From positions 1-14,919 of the forward strand of contig JAOZSN010000069.1 of NCBI GenBank assembly GCA_029939635.1: 14,919 nucleotides of DNA. Reading direction: 5' to 3'. The DNA is from Deltaproteobacteria bacterium. Its GTDB lineage: Bacteria > Desulfobacterota > Desulfobulbia > Desulfobulbales > SURF-16. This document shows positions 14,420 through 14,919 of this stretch, one piece after another. The position numbers were made by a program, and so were the translations under genes. Under the pieces are notes generated by a model. It was given only the letters and a program-made list of their open reading frames with translations, did no database searches and was not told the origin of the DNA. The number at the start of each line of letters is the position of its first letter. Positions within the stretch are counted from its first letter, which is position 1.

Positions 14420-14919
14420 TTAAGGTAAGACCTCCGCAAATTTTAAGACAGATAAGGGCGGATAAAAGTCAACGATCTTGGCCGTAGCCATATTAACCAT
14501 AAAGGAAAAACGGCTCAGGGTCTCCATGGGAATATCCTTTGGAGATTTTTTGTCAACCAGGATCTGTTTGGCCTTATAGCCGGCGAGCTGACCGACATTA
14601 TAGTAGCGACTCACCAGGCCGGTGAGGGCACCGGCCTTTTTGATGGGCACCTCGGTGGCAGAGAAGCTGGGGAGCCCATGGCTATTAATAGCGGCCACCA
14701 CCGCCGGGCCGTTGCCCACCAGAAATGAGTCGGATGGCAGGTAAACCATCTCTACCTGCTGTTTCACCAGTTGGGCAATGGTGGCCGGGATAGCACTGAC
14801 ATCAGGGCGCTTATCCGCTCCAATGCTAAAGGGCTCTTTAAGTAAGGTAAAGCCATGGAGCTTGCTCATCTCTTCCAGGCCTGCTACGGCCACCAGGGAG
14901 TTTTTTTCCTGGGGATTAT
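14420..14919 (-). CDS. ABC_sub_bind-family periplasmic binding protein, C-terminal part
   Basis: The C-terminal 166 residues of a protein whose start lies beyond the window. The reading frame stays open to the edge, where NPQEKNSLVAVAG matches the NP-x-E-x-NS motif of ABC_sub_bind (TrpX/YtjA-type) binding proteins, so the GTG at 14893 is internal rather than a start. Further family features are a QLVKQQVEMVYLPSDS stretch followed by GLPSFSATE, then GALTGLVSRYYNVGQLAGYKAKQIL. Such proteins bind small solutes in the periplasm for ABC uptake systems or as partners of sensors. The stop is two bases from the ATG of the binding-domain/MscS fusion, so the two are co-transcribed. The cognate permease, if any, would be further upstream; none is seen here. 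The ligand is unknown. Confidence 0.85.
   Translation of the reverse strand, partial: NPQEKNSLVAVAGLEEMSKLHGFTLLKEPFSIGADKRPDVSAIPATIAQLVKQQVEMVYLPSDSFLVGNGPAVVAAINSHGLPSFSATEVPIKKAGALTGLVSRYYNVGQLAGYKAKQILVDKKSPKDIPMETLSRFSFMVNMATAKIVDFYPPLSVLKFAEVLP

Noticed and set aside
14420..14893. The GTG at 14893 as a true start of the last gene.
   Set aside because: The frame stays open to the window edge and the residues before it match the family's NP-x-E-x-NS motif, so the gene is truncated by the window, not short.

Overview
The window looks like chromosomal DNA from an anaerobic, Gram-negative, sulfate-reducing-type member of the Desulfobacterota, perhaps Desulfobulbales. The basis is a class I hybrid-cluster protein with an FNR/HcpR-like operator, a DVU0298-family protein, outer-membrane and periplasmic proteins, and moderate GC. 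This assignment is inferred from gene content, not from a marker gene. Ten protein genes fill almost all of the window. Only the first is on the plus strand; the other nine are on the minus strand and read from high to low coordinates. No rRNA, tRNA, CRISPR array, insertion sequence or phage gene was seen. No gene-free stretch exceeds about 205 bases.

Left part (1-4033). A DVU0298-family helical-repeat protein converges on a tight three-gene minus-strand operon. In transcription order this encodes a secreted outer-membrane beta-barrel (TraF_2/OmpP1-like), a MotB-like protein and a MotA-like protein, separated by 11 and 5 bases. No flagellar gene is nearby, so this looks like an ion-driven stator pair coupled to an outer-membrane protein rather than a flagellar motor.

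Centre (4161-7655). This is a nitrosative-stress operon: hcp (hybrid-cluster protein), then an HD-domain protein with N-terminal zinc ribbons, then a ferredoxin-domain protein. A palindrome resembling the HcpR/FNR site lies upstream of hcp, centred exactly 41.5 bases before the start site predicted from a -10 box. A clear intrinsic terminator closes the operon. Each of its two intergenic gaps holds a long imperfect hairpin of repeat-like sequence.

Right part (7756-14919). A CMP/dCMP-deaminase-fold enzyme very like guanine deaminase overlaps a 715-residue protein of unknown function that has a degenerate cyclase-like N-terminus, a retroviral-type CCHC zinc knuckle, a long helical region and two C-terminal membrane helices. 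Upstream is a tightly packed set of three genes: an ABC_sub_bind-family periplasmic binding protein (cut by the window edge), an 854-residue fusion, and a CsgG/FlgO-like plus SUMF1-like envelope protein. The fusion joins a type 1 periplasmic binding domain, a beta-rich domain, several membrane helices and an MscS-type channel core.

The most novel item is that 854-residue protein. It reads as a ligand-sensing domain built directly onto an MscS-like pore and is co-encoded with a second solute-binding protein and an envelope-anchored partner. This could be a ligand-gated channel or receptor system that I do not recognise as described.
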